Source: an uncultured Desulfuromonadales bacterium (GTDB lineage Bacteria > Desulfobacterota > Desulfuromonadia > Geobacterales > CAIOGM01). Taken from it: DNA of 34,861 bases. Position 1 is the stretch's first letter; each line of letters starts with the position of its first letter. The DNA lies in assembly GCA_903929485.1 (NCBI GenBank), contig CAIYUY010000336.1, positions 1-34,861 of the forward strand, given 5' to 3'. The notes beneath the pieces were generated by a model. The model had not been told where the DNA came from and did no database searches. It was given only the letters and a program-made list of their open reading frames with translations. This document shows positions 7,534 to 15,822 of the stretch, one piece after another. The position numbers and the translations under genes are program-made.

Positions 7534-8253
7534 TCAGAACTCCACCCGTACCGTGCCGTCACTGGCCACCACTGCCTGAATATCTTTCTGCGCGTTCAAA
7601 TTCTGCACCATTATCAGATCCCCTTCGGCGCCGTTTCCCCGAGCCTTTCCGGTGGCGGTGACCCGAAATGCTCCGTTCTCGGCAATGATGGTAACCATCT
7701 GCCCGCTCTTCACCAAGGGTGGTTTCTCCAGGTAGTCACCATGGATCGGCGTATTACCCCTCATCCCCACCCGCACTCGCTTTCCCACCACCTCATCCGG
7801 ATTCCGGCAAAACCGTCCTTGGATCAAACCCAGATCCCGTTTCTGCATGACCACGTCCCCCGGCTTCAGCACCATGCCGTAATCCAGTTGCCTGGCTGCG
7901 ACCATGATACCGGCCATGGCCTCTACTTCCAGATTGAGTGTCAGGTTTTTTTCAACCTGATCATCCACCCTGACGATGAGGGCCAGTGACGCCCGCCCCC
8001 ACCCTTCCCATTCGGGGGGAGCAATGATCTCATAGCTGACAACCCCCGAAGGGAGAGCCATCTCGCCGGAATACCCCAGTTTCTTGATCCTCAGCTCTAC
8101 CCCCATGTTCTCGGTTCTCTGCAGGAGGTATTCAGTGACGACCTGACGCACCCTGGCTTCAGTCAAAACAGCGCGGCCACCGGCCTGGAGGGATTGCGCC
8201 CCCGGCACCAGCATGAAAGCCCCAACCAGTGTCATAAGAAAAAATCGTTTCAT
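7534..8253 (-). CDS. flgA: P-ring assembly chaperone FlgA
   Basis: The 239-residue protein has an N-terminal signal peptide (MKRFFLMTLVGAFMLVPGAQ). Its C-terminal SAF domain includes GMVLKPGDVVMQKRDLGLIQ, DEVVGKRVRVGMRGNTPI, and VTIIAENGAFRVTATGKARG, then EGDLIMVQNLNAQKDIQAVV. FlgA is a periplasmic chaperone that helps FlgI polymerise into the P ring. Its placement directly before flgH and flgI fits this role. It follows flgG by 26 bp with a modest ribosome-binding site (GGTGAG). Length is typical. Confidence 0.94.
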   Translation of the reverse strand: MKRFFLMTLVGAFMLVPGAQSLQAGGRAVLTEARVRQVVTEYLLQRTENMGVELRIKKLGYSGEMALPSGVVSYEIIAPPEWEGWGRASLALIVRVDDQVEKNLTLNLEVEAMAGIMVAARQLDYGMVLKPGDVVMQKRDLGLIQGRFCRNPDEVVGKRVRVGMRGNTPIHGDYLEKPPLVKSGQMVTIIAENGAFRVTATGKARGNGAEGDLIMVQNLNAQKDIQAVVASDGTVRVEF

Positions 8254-8279
8254 GATCTCACCGTTTTAAAGCCGCACTG

Positions 8280-9065
8280 TTACCGTTTGAGTTCATTGGC
8301 CTGTTTGAGCATCTCATCGGAGGCCTGGACTGCCTTGGAGTTTGTCTCATAGGCCCGCTGGCTGACGATCATGTTGACCATCTCTTCCATGATGCTGACG
8401 TTACTCATCTCCAGCATCCCTTGGGCGGTGGAGCCGAGACCATTCTGCCCCGGGGTTCCCGTGGTGGCGGTCCCCGAAGAGTCGGTGGCCTGATAAATAT
8501 TGTGCCCCATGCTGGAGAGCCCCGAAGGATTGGAAAAATTGGCCAACTGGATATTCCCCACGGTGGTGGCGGTGGGTATACCGGCCTGAAGCACCGAGAC
8601 TGTCCCGTCATTCCCTATGTTTATGGTGGTGGCGTTACTGGGAATAGTGATCGCCGGGAGCAGGGGATAACCGTCGGAGTTAACGATACGCCCCTGGTTG
8701 TCCCTCTTGAAGGCGCCGGCGCGACTGTACCCGGTGGTGCCGTCGGGGAGCTGTATCTGAAAGAATCCATCCCCTTCCACGGAAATATCCAGTTGATTCC
8801 CTGTTTGGGAAATATTGCCGGCGGTAAAGAGCTTGGTGACGGCGGCGGCCTTTGTTCCGAGCCCCACCTGAATCCCCGCGGTCTGGGTCGTGCTGGTGGA
8901 CGGAGCTCCGGTCGTTTTAAGATTCTGGTACATAAGATCCTGAAAGTCAGCCCGGCTCTTCTTGAAACCTGCCGTATTCACGTTGGCCAGGTTGTTGGCG
9001 ATCACATCCATGTTCAGTTGTTGCGCCTGCATTCCCGAGGCCGCGGTCCAGAGTGCACGTATCAT
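8280..9065 (-). CDS. flgG: Distal rod protein FlgG
   Basis: The 261-residue product begins [20 protein letters not shown] and continues [20 protein letters not shown], the exact FlgG pattern. It closes with [20 protein letters not shown] and [20 protein letters not shown], the matching C-terminal D0 helix. FlgG forms the distal rod that crosses the P and L rings. I chose ATG 9065, which has GGGGAG 6 nt upstream; a Met 18 bp earlier would add MKGEII, absent from the family. It follows flgF by 51 bp. Confidence 0.97.
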   Translation of the reverse strand: MIRALWTAASGMQAQQLNMDVIANNLANVNTAGFKKSRADFQDLMYQNLKTTGAPSTSTTQTAGIQVGLGTKAAAVTKLFTAGNISQTGNQLDISVEGDGFFQIQLPDGTTGYSRAGAFKRDNQGRIVNSDGYPLLPAITIPSNATTINIGNDGTVSVLQAGIPTATTVGNIQLANFSNPSGLSSMGHNIYQATDSSGTATTGTPGQNGLGSTAQGMLEMSNVSIMEEMVNMIVSQRAYETNSKAVQASDEMLKQANELKR

Positions 9066-9116
9066 GATAATCTCCCCCTTCACCTTCCGCCAGGTTGTCC
9101 GGCGGCTAAAAGCTTC

Positions 9117-9851
9117 TTATACCTTCCCCAATTCGTTGGACGCCTTGGCCGCCATGTCGTCGTAGCTCTTCACCGCCTTGATGCAGCTCTCGTAATAGCG
9201 GGTTGTTTCTATAAGGTTCGCCATCTCCAGGATGGGGTTCACGTTGGAACCTTCAAGAGAGCCTTGCCTGATCGCCGTCGTTTTAGCCGGCGTTCCCGTA
9301 ACCCCCGCCGGGGCGGTAAAGATGGTCCCCCCTGTTTTATCCAGGGCGTAGGGCTTGGGAAAATCCACCACATCCAGAGTACCGGTCTGAACACCATCGA
9401 CGAAAATTTCACCCTTGCCGTTAACGTCTATCTTGTTACCGGTGATGGTGACGGCCTTGCCGTTACCCAAGACCTCATCCCCCTGGGCAGTCAGCAGCTT
9501 TCCGCCGGTGTCCAGGTGAAAATTCCCCTGACGGGTGTACGCAGGCCCCTGGGAAGTGTTCACGGCGAAATAGCCGTCTCCATCCAGGGCGAAATCCAGC
9601 GTGGAGCCGGTCTGTCGAACCGATCCGGACGAATAGTCCGTCACGAACCGAACGCCGGACTGGACAGGGGTCTGATCAGGCACGGTGGTAGGGGGGGCGG
9701 TGGGATCGACAGCGGCCAGGACAGTCTCAAAAATAATCCGATCCTTCTTGTACCCGGAGGTATTCAGATTGGCCAAATTGTTGGTGAGAGATTCCATCCG
9801 CTGTATTGAAGCCATACTGCCTGAGAGTGCTGCATACATCCCGCTGTTCAT
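9117..9851 (-). CDS. flgF: Proximal rod protein FlgF
   Basis: The 244-residue protein has the rod-family N-terminal helix (MNSGMYAALSGSMASIQRME, then SLTNNLANLNTSGYKKDRII) and C-terminal helix (GSNVNPILEMANLIETTRYY, then ESCIKAVKSYDDM). The core FALDGDGYFAVNTSQGPAYT-RQGNFHLDTGGKLLTAQGD is typical of FlgF/FlgG. FlgF rather than FlgG is indicated by the short start and by order flgF-flgG. The protein forms the proximal rod. It is first in its operon: AGAGGAG precedes the ATG and a σ54 promoter lies 46 bp upstream. Confidence 0.94.
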   Translation of the reverse strand: MNSGMYAALSGSMASIQRMESLTNNLANLNTSGYKKDRIIFETVLAAVDPTAPPTTVPDQTPVQSGVRFVTDYSSGSVRQTGSTLDFALDGDGYFAVNTSQGPAYTRQGNFHLDTGGKLLTAQGDEVLGNGKAVTITGNKIDVNGKGEIFVDGVQTGTLDVVDFPKPYALDKTGGTIFTAPAGVTGTPAKTTAIRQGSLEGSNVNPILEMANLIETTRYYESCIKAVKSYDDMAAKASNELGKV

Positions 9852-9896
9852 GACCGACTCCTCTGAGGAATGTCGCCTTGGATACAGCAGACTATA

Positions 9897-9912
9897 TGCA
9901 GCTTTCAGGCCA
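9897..9912 (-). promoter_or_regulatory. σ54 promoter of the flgF-to-fliW operon
   Basis: The minus strand reads TGGCCTGAAAGCTGCA, with the required GG at -24 and GC at -12 separated by exactly 10 nt. Expected start is near 9886, giving a leader of about 35 nt to the flgF ATG. The site has the correct order, spacing and distance, and it is the only good promoter-like sequence in the 182-bp gap between fliA and flgF. Transcription from σ54 needs an activator of the FlgR/FlrC type, not encoded in this window. Confidence 0.8.
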
Positions 9913-10033
9913 AAATACCGGTTCGGTGCGCGAATGAAAGCATTAACCTGGGGAAAAACAGTATAAGGCTGATTTTATTGGGGAAGTATCTCTATAACCT
10001 TGGTTTCTTTTTTGGTGAATCACTTTTCCGGGA

Positions 10034-10789
10034 TCATTCGTAGTGAGGCTTCATTTTTGACCTGAGCCGCACGACAGCCTGACTATGCAACTGGGAAACC
10101 CGCGACTCGGTAAGTCCCAGCACCTCGCCGATATCCTTGAGCCTCAAGTCCTCGTAATAATAAAGGGTAATGACGATCCGCTCCTTTTCCGGCAAGGAGT
10201 CAATACAGGCGGCCAAAGAGTCAATAAGCTGACGGTACTGTAGTTGAGCCTGTGGAGTCAGTGCGGAACTGTCCGCCACCATATCCAGGAGCGTCACCAG
10301 GCTACCGTCATCATCTTCCATCGACTCGTTAAGGCTGACGAAGGAGAAGGTATGAACTTCCTCCAGTATCCGGTAATACTCATCCAGCTCCACGTCCATC
10401 CCCGCGGCGACTTCCTCGCTATTGGGATCACGCCCCAGTGTCTGACTGAGTCGGGAAAATTCCCGTTCCAACCGTTTGTACTTTTCTCGCACCGAGCGGG
10501 AGAGCCAATCCTGGGAGCGAAGTTCGTCGAGAATCGTCCCCTTGATTCGCTGTTCGGCGAAGGTTTTGAATAGAACGCCACGGGACGGTTCAAAACGCTC
10601 CGCTGACGAAATCAGCCCCATGACAGCCGCGCTCATCAACTCTTCCTCGTCAATATGCGGCGGCAAATGGGCCGCCATCCGTTTGACCAGAAACCGGGCC
10701 AACGGCAGGTGTTCAAGAATCAACCCGTCGCGGATCGCAAGGGAACTCCGCTGCGACTCCTCTGCGTAGACTTTAAGCTGGCGGTTCAT
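10034..10789 (-). CDS. fliA: RNA polymerase sigma-28 factor FliA
   Basis: The 251-residue protein has the σ70-family region 2 ([40 protein letters not shown], then [32 protein letters not shown]), where [15 protein letters not shown] is the FliA signature. Region 3 follows, and region 4 has [20 protein letters not shown] and the helix-turn-helix [19 protein letters not shown]. FliA directs late flagellar genes, and a matching promoter is visible before flgJ. The ATG overlaps the flhG stop (ATGA, 10786-10789), so FliA is last in the flhA-flhF-flhG-fliA operon. No clear terminator follows; the next 182 bp hold the flgF promoter. Confidence 0.97.
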   Translation of the reverse strand: MNRQLKVYAEESQRSSLAIRDGLILEHLPLARFLVKRMAAHLPPHIDEEELMSAAVMGLISSAERFEPSRGVLFKTFAEQRIKGTILDELRSQDWLSRSVREKYKRLEREFSRLSQTLGRDPNSEEVAAGMDVELDEYYRILEEVHTFSFVSLNESMEDDDGSLVTLLDMVADSSALTPQAQLQYRQLIDSLAACIDSLPEKERIVITLYYYEDLRLKDIGEVLGLTESRVSQLHSQAVVRLRSKMKPHYE

Positions 10790-11718
10790 GTATACCTCAT
10801 TTCATGATTTTCTTTAAAGTTTCGCCTGAACAGAAACTGAATATTTCCCTTCATCGGCGGTGAGGTCGGGCTGTTTTTCAGAGCTCGGGCCAGCTTGGCG
10901 AAACAACCGGCAGCGGGTGAGCGGGGGTGCAGTTCAACAACCGCCATCTGTTTCCGTACGGCGTCAATCAAGCGATCATCACGAACAATACAGCCGAAAT
11001 AATCCAGAGAGACATCCAAAAAACGGCTGACCACCTGGGAGAGCTTCTTAAACATTTCAAGCCCCTCGTCACTGTCCCTGACCATGTTGACGAGTACCCT
11101 GAACGATCGTTCCCCATGACGGTTTGTCAACAACTTGATCAAAGCGTAGAGATCAGCCAGGGAAGTCGGTTCCGGCGAGAGGACCAGCATGATCTCCTGG
11201 GCGGCCACATTGAAGTAGGTGACATTTTCCGAGACCCCGCTTTCCGTATCGATAATCAGAACATCAAACTCCTCGTCAAGAGCATCCAATTCATCCATCA
11301 GAAGGAGCCGCTCCCGCTGATTCAGCGTGGGGCATCGCTGACTCCCCGATCCGGCGGGGACGATCCTGATGCCGCCGGGCCCGGTAACAATGATCTCACC
11401 AAGACGCCTTGTGCCATCGAACAGATCGTCAAGGGTGAAGGTCGGCCGCAGCCCCAGGAGTATCCCGATATTACCCAGCCCCACATCGGCGTCCAGAACA
11501 AGAACCCGCTCCCCTTCATTGGCCAGGGCCAGCGCCAGGTTAACCACGACGCTACTCTTGCCGACCCCTCCCTTCCCGCTGGTGACCGAGATCACCCGAA
11601 CCCCTTTACGTTTTTTCACTACCGGAAGAGTCGCGGCAAAGCGGATCTGCCCGGGATACGCCCCGGCCATCTGTACCCGCGCATCGGTTTGCTTCATGGC
11701 CGGAGGGGCGCCGCTCAT
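10786..11718 (-). CDS. flhG: MinD-like ATPase FlhG (FleN/YlxH)
   Basis: The 310-residue protein has the deviant Walker A motif [10 protein letters not shown] at about residues 47-56, then [19 protein letters not shown] and [17 protein letters not shown], the pattern of ParA/MinD ATPases of the FlhG subgroup. FlhG limits flagellar number, acting on FlhF by stimulating its GTPase and in some species on the σ54 activator. The N-terminal ~38 residues precede the P-loop, where family members carry an activator helix (DQAxxLR); here I see only a degenerate version (TDARVQM). The gene is coupled by ATGA overlaps to flhF upstream and fliA downstream. The C-terminal tail [10 protein letters not shown] is basic and amphipathic-looking, suitable for membrane contact, as in MinD-type proteins (inference). 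Confidence 0.94.
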   Translation of the reverse strand: MSGAPPAMKQTDARVQMAGAYPGQIRFAATLPVVKKRKGVRVISVTSGKGGVGKSSVVVNLALALANEGERVLVLDADVGLGNIGILLGLRPTFTLDDLFDGTRRLGEIIVTGPGGIRIVPAGSGSQRCPTLNQRERLLLMDELDALDEEFDVLIIDTESGVSENVTYFNVAAQEIMLVLSPEPTSLADLYALIKLLTNRHGERSFRVLVNMVRDSDEGLEMFKKLSQVVSRFLDVSLDYFGCIVRDDRLIDAVRKQMAVVELHPRSPAAGCFAKLARALKNSPTSPPMKGNIQFLFRRNFKENHEMRYT

Positions 11719-13478
11719 GGTATCATCTCCCCGAGAACAAGATCGGCAACTCTTTGAGGTGTTGCCACCAGTAGATCCTCCGGCACTCTCTGGCCGATGG
11801 AAAAGTAGGAAAGCGGCACCCTGTTTTTCAGGTGCATATTGATGATGCAGCCGAAACTTTCACTCTCATCCAGCTTGGTAAAAAGTACTCTGCTCACCGG
11901 AAGGGTGCTGAATCGTTGAAAAATCTGCTCCAGTTCCCGATCCCGCGTCGTAGCGGCCAAACAGAGATGAGTTTCAATGGCCGGATCCACATCCAGAAAT
12001 GACTTCATCTCCAGGAGCCGGTCCTGATCGCGGGGATTACGGCCGGCAGTATCGATAAAGATGAGATGTTTGTCGGCATTGGCCGCGATGGCCGCAGCCA
12101 AGGCATCGGGCGTTTCGGCAACCGCCAAGGGGAGCCCCATGATGGCTGCGTAAGCCTTCAACTGATCCACGGCGCCGATCCGGTAGGTATCGATGGTTAT
12201 AACGGCGACTCGGACCTTCTGTTTCACGGCAAACGCCGCCAGCTTCGCGATGGTCGTGGTTTTCCCCACGCCGGTTGGTCCCACAAGAGCCAGGATACGG
12301 GGCGAATTATTACTCAAGGTCATCTGCTTGGAGCAGACGACACTCTCCGTAATCGCCTCCCGCAGTCGTCCTCGAACCTGATCCGCTGTTTTCTCCCCCT
12401 CGGTTGCGGCGACAATGGGGATCAGAAGAGTTTCCACAGCCTCGCTGCCGACCCCGTTGGCCCGTAGCAGTTCCCTCATCGCCTCCAACTGACCCCTGTC
12501 GGAATTACCAGCCGCCGGCGGTTGTCGACAACTCTCGGTTTCGGTGACTCCACCCGGATTCAGAAAACGTTGCAAGGCGTGCTTCAGTTCATCGGCCGCC
12601 GACCCCTGCTCGGGAGAGTGGCCCGCATGATCCACTCCTGTCCCCATGGCGGCCTCTCCCTCCAGTAACAATGAAGGGAAATCGGGAGAGATGTCGCCGT
12701 CTCGGAACGTGGGGCCGGACAAGGAAGCCGGAACCGATTGAGACGTGCCGGATCCGGCTGCGCCTTTTTTGATAATCTCCTGTCCCGGAACGCGCAACAG
12801 CAGTTGCTTTAACTCGTCGGCTTCTCCATGAGCATCACTTCGACTCTCCGGCGCCGCTCCTCTCCGGGGTGGGATAGGAACAACGATCTCGGGCTCTTTA
12901 CGTATCACCATGGATTTCAGCACCAACTGCTTCAACTCTTCAATATCGGAGCGAAGCTCTGTTATCGGCGCCGACTCCTTGACAGGTTTGCCGTCAAGAA
13001 CGACCCCGCTACCCCCTCCCGCCACTTTTTCAGCGTCCAGGGAACGAAGGAGAAACCGTTTCAGCTCTTCCATCCCGGGGCGGGGTTCGGCTGCAAGTTG
13101 TGTGTCGGAATCAACTGATTTTCGAGCAACGGGCGGAGGCTGGGGAGGCGCCTTTTCTTCCGCCACGGAGAGTGTTTCCACCCGAGAACGCAACTCCTTG
13201 AGTTCTCGGGCCAAGGGTCCCAACATTGATTTCTGGAATTCTTCCATGGTGTTGGACTGTTTAACCGGCTCTCTCACCGGTTCCGGTTCCGAGAAATCGG
13301 CCCGCGGTCGGTTATCCAGGAGAGCGGTGACCTCAAAGTACGACTTGGAAAAAAACCCGAAAAAACCACCGCGCTTCATCTTCTTGGAGGTCAAGATCAT
13401 GGCGTCCGGCCCGAACTCGGCCTTCACCAACCTGAGCGCCTCAGCCATATCGTTTGCCTGAAACGTTTTAATTTGCAT
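11715..13478 (-). CDS. flhF: Flagellar SRP-like GTPase FlhF, long linker
   Basis: FlhF places flagella at their cell site and recruits early basal-body parts. The N-terminal B region starts [20 protein letters not shown], with [12 protein letters not shown], the standard FlhF opening. The C-terminal NG domain begins near residue 330 and has the P-loop [15 protein letters not shown] at about residue 400, [15 protein letters not shown], the [10 protein letters not shown]3 segment, and TKLDE. At 587 residues it is longer than usual (often 400-480); the excess is a linker of about 250 residues, rich in Pro/Glu/Ala, that holds repeated ELK(Q/R/H)xLxR helices near residues 137, 178, 219 and 296. 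It overlaps the end of flhA by 11 bp and the start of flhG by 4 bp. Confidence 0.95.
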   Translation of the reverse strand: MQIKTFQANDMAEALRLVKAEFGPDAMILTSKKMKRGGFFGFFSKSYFEVTALLDNRPRADFSEPEPVREPVKQSNTMEEFQKSMLGPLARELKELRSRVETLSVAEEKAPPQPPPVARKSVDSDTQLAAEPRPGMEELKRFLLRSLDAEKVAGGGSGVVLDGKPVKESAPITELRSDIEELKQLVLKSMVIRKEPEIVVPIPPRRGAAPESRSDAHGEADELKQLLLRVPGQEIIKKGAAGSGTSQSVPASLSGPTFRDGDISPDFPSLLLEGEAAMGTGVDHAGHSPEQGSAADELKHALQRFLNPGGVTETESCRQPPAAGNSDRGQLEAMRELLRANGVGSEAVETLLIPIVAATEGEKTADQVRGRLREAITESVVCSKQMTLSNNSPRILALVGPTGVGKTTTIAKLAAFAVKQKVRVAVITIDTYRIGAVDQLKAYAAIMGLPLAVAETPDALAAAIAANADKHLIFIDTAGRNPRDQDRLLEMKSFLDVDPAIETHLCLAATTRDRELEQIFQRFSTLPVSRVLFTKLDESESFGCIINMHLKNRVPLSYFSIGQRVPEDLLVATPQRVADLVLGEMIP

Positions 13479-15561
13479 TGAGACTTACCACTCCCAAGGA
13501 TTGAATTTTTATGTTCGGCGGAACCTCACTGTGAGACAACACGGTGAGATTGGGAAGAAACCGTTCCGTGAGTTTTTTCACATGACGTCGGATGGACGGC
13601 GAGGCGATGAGCACCGGGGTGGTTCCGGTTACATTAAATTTCTCCATTTCATGACGAAGGCTCATAAGTATCTTCTGGACAATGGCCGGCTCGCAGGCGA
13701 CGTAACTCCCCTGATCACTGGATTGCACCCCATCAATGACAGCCTCTTCAACACTCCGATCCAGACTCAGGAGGCAAAGGGTATCATCATCGGATTTCAA
13801 CTGATCCACGATGCTTCGCCCCAGAGCCTGTCGCACAAACTCCGTCAACATTTCGGCATCCTTGGTGAGCCCCCCGAAATCGGCAAGCGTTTCCATGATG
13901 GTCCTGAAATCGCGCACGGAAGTCCCTTCACGAAGGAGATTTTTTATGACCCGCAGTACGGTTCCGATGGAGAGGAGCGACGGCACCAGTTCCTCTACGA
14001 CCTTCGGACAGGTAGTCGCCAGATTATCCATGAGCTGCTGCAACTCCTGACGTCCGATGAGTTCCTGTGCATATTTTTTGATTGTTTCGCTGATATGGGT
14101 CGCCACAACGGTGGTATTGTCCACAACCGTATACCCAAACAGCTGAGCCTGCTCCTTGTCGGCGCCCCTGATCCAGACGGCCGGAAGTCCGAACACCGGT
14201 TCCGTGGTGCGAGCCCCCTCGACTTCTCCGGTGGTAGCTCCCGAATCCATGGCAAGAAATTGGCCGGTCAACTCTCCCCCGCCAACCTTTGCCCCTTTGA
14301 TGAGAATACTGTATTCGTAGGGACGCAGTTGCAGATTATCATGAATATGAATCGGCGGCACAATAAATCCCATTTTTTGGGCGAATTGGCGACGAATATT
14401 ACGTATCCGGTCAAGAAGTTCTCCCTCTTGGGACTCATCCACCAACGGCACCAGAGCATAACCGACTTCCAATTCCAAAATTTCCAGCGGCTTGATGGAA
14501 GAAATCTGCTCCCCCCTATCGTCACCCTCAACGGCGCCGGCTTCAAGCTCTTCTTCGGCTCCGGCGGCGCCCCTTTCCTTCGCCATGCGACCGGCCAGAT
14601 ATGCTGAACCGGCAAGGAGCAGAAAGGCCACATGGGGTAATCCCGGCAACAGGCCGAAACAGAACAGTATTCCGGACAAGGTGTAACAAGCCCGGGGATA
14701 ATACAGGAACTGGCCGCTTATTTCATTCCCAAAATTGTTTTCATCGGCGGAACGGGTAACGATAATCCCCCCCGCGGTGGAGATGATAATGGCGGGGATC
14801 TGAGCCATGAGCCCCTCACCCACGGTGAGGAGACTGTAGTTGGCCAGCGCCGTATCAAAGGGCATCCCCTGCTGCCAGACACCGATGACGAATCCGCCGA
14901 TGAGGTTGACCAGCATGATGAGGATACCGGCCACCGCGTCACCGCGAACAAATTTACTGGCGCCGTCCATGGAGCCGTAAAATTCAGCTTCCCGGGAAAT
15001 CTTCAACCGACGAGATTTGGCTTCCTTGTCGGTTATGGAACCGGCGGAAAGGTCGGCATCGATGGCCATCTGCTTGCCGGGCATTGCATCCAGGGTAAAC
15101 CGGGCGGCAACCTCCGCCACGCGACCGGCCCCTTTGGTGATAACCACGAAGTTAATGATCACCAGGATGAGAAAGAGCACCGCGCCGACAACGTAGTTCC
15201 CTCCGACAACGAACTGACCAAACGCCATGATGACCGCGCCCGCCGCCTCCGGCCCCTCATTTCCGTGCAGAAGGATGAGCCGGGTAGAGGCGATATTGAG
15301 GGCCAGACGAAACAGGGTGGTCACCAGAAGAACGGATGGAAAAGAAGAAAAATCAAGTGGTTGGGTCGTATAGAGACAGATCAGCAGAATAGCCAGGGAA
15401 ACAGTGACGTTAACGGCCAGAAAGCCGTCCAGCATGAATGCCGGAAGCGGGATAACCATGAGCGCCAGAACTCCGATGAGCGCCAGCGCCATGATGACAT
15501 CAGAGTTTTTTTTGAACATCTGCGCATTAAAAGTCTGAGACTGGACCGCCTGATCTGCCAT
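13468..15561 (-). CDS. flhA: Flagellar export gate protein FlhA
   Basis: The 697-residue protein has 7-8 membrane spans in the first ~330 residues, starting VIMALALIGVLALMVIPLPA, followed by the FHIPEP region with GRVAEVAARFTLDAMPGKQM and AIDADLSAGSITDKEAKSRR. The cytoplasmic C-terminal half, with VGYALVPLVDESQEGELLDR and later RTIMETLADFGGLTKDAEML, forms the FlhA nonameric ring that receives chaperone-substrate complexes. FlhA couples proton flow to export. Its own σ54 promoter lies 50 bp upstream, unlike the common arrangement in which it follows flhB directly; here a kinase cassette lies in between. GGGAG precedes the ATG. Length is normal. Confidence 0.97.
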   Translation of the reverse strand: MADQAVQSQTFNAQMFKKNSDVIMALALIGVLALMVIPLPAFMLDGFLAVNVTVSLAILLICLYTTQPLDFSSFPSVLLVTTLFRLALNIASTRLILLHGNEGPEAAGAVIMAFGQFVVGGNYVVGAVLFLILVIINFVVITKGAGRVAEVAARFTLDAMPGKQMAIDADLSAGSITDKEAKSRRLKISREAEFYGSMDGASKFVRGDAVAGILIMLVNLIGGFVIGVWQQGMPFDTALANYSLLTVGEGLMAQIPAIIISTAGGIIVTRSADENNFGNEISGQFLYYPRACYTLSGILFCFGLLPGLPHVAFLLLAGSAYLAGRMAKERGAAGAEEELEAGAVEGDDRGEQISSIKPLEILELEVGYALVPLVDESQEGELLDRIRNIRRQFAQKMGFIVPPIHIHDNLQLRPYEYSILIKGAKVGGGELTGQFLAMDSGATTGEVEGARTTEPVFGLPAVWIRGADKEQAQLFGYTVVDNTTVVATHISETIKKYAQELIGRQELQQLMDNLATTCPKVVEELVPSLLSIGTVLRVIKNLLREGTSVRDFRTIMETLADFGGLTKDAEMLTEFVRQALGRSIVDQLKSDDDTLCLLSLDRSVEEAVIDGVQSSDQGSYVACEPAIVQKILMSLRHEMEKFNVTGTTPVLIASPSIRRHVKKLTERFLPNLTVLSHSEVPPNIKIQSLGVVSLNAN

Positions 15562-15610
15562 CGCGACTACTCCCGGACTAAAACATGATACCTATCTTTG
15601 CAGTGTCATC

Positions 15611-15626
15611 TGCAACCGTTGTGCCA
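15611..15626 (-). promoter_or_regulatory. σ54 promoter of flhA-flhF-flhG-fliA
   Basis: The minus strand reads TGGCACAACGGTTGCA, agreeing with the TGGCAC-N5-TTGCA consensus at every defined base and with exact spacing. Start is expected near 15600, about 39 nt before the flhA ATG. It is the best σ54 match of the four in the window, and it gives the flhA operon a promoter independent of the upstream kinase genes. Confidence 0.9.
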
Positions 15627-15708
15627 GTTAACGCAACATAAAATAGCATAACGACAACGGATAGTTACACCGTTCAACCGGTGCGACCGAGACAGTAATT
15701 TGACATCC

Positions 15709-15731
15709 CCCCGCTGTTGTGAAAACAGGGG
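15709..15731. other. Imperfect stem-loop in the kinase-flhA gap
   Basis: CTGTT (15714-15718) pairs with AACAG (15724-15728), and CCC/GGG adjoin across a single bulged G. It lies about 90 bp past the stop of the kinase at 15823 and before the flhA promoter. It could mark the end of the kinase transcript, but no T-tract follows on the minus strand, so a rho-independent terminator is not supported. The rest of the 261-bp gap holds the σ54 site and short hairpins (15668-15683, 15767-15785) of unclear role. Confidence 0.3.
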
Positions 15732-15822
15732 CCAAGGTTTTGACGTGCCGAAAAGAGGAGATGAGGAAACCGTTTACAGCGGTTTAGGAGAAGTAGTGAG
15801 GCAACCGGAGTATGTTTCGTTG

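Noticed and set aside
8421-9809. 462-codon plus-strand open frame
   Set aside because: It runs antisense to flgG and flgF, both with strong family signatures. Composition is Gly/Arg-rich and no start signal or domain is seen.
9966-10033. Terminator after fliA
   Set aside because: Only a 4-bp stem near the AACCTTGGTT-like sequence is seen, too weak to support a rho-independent terminator.
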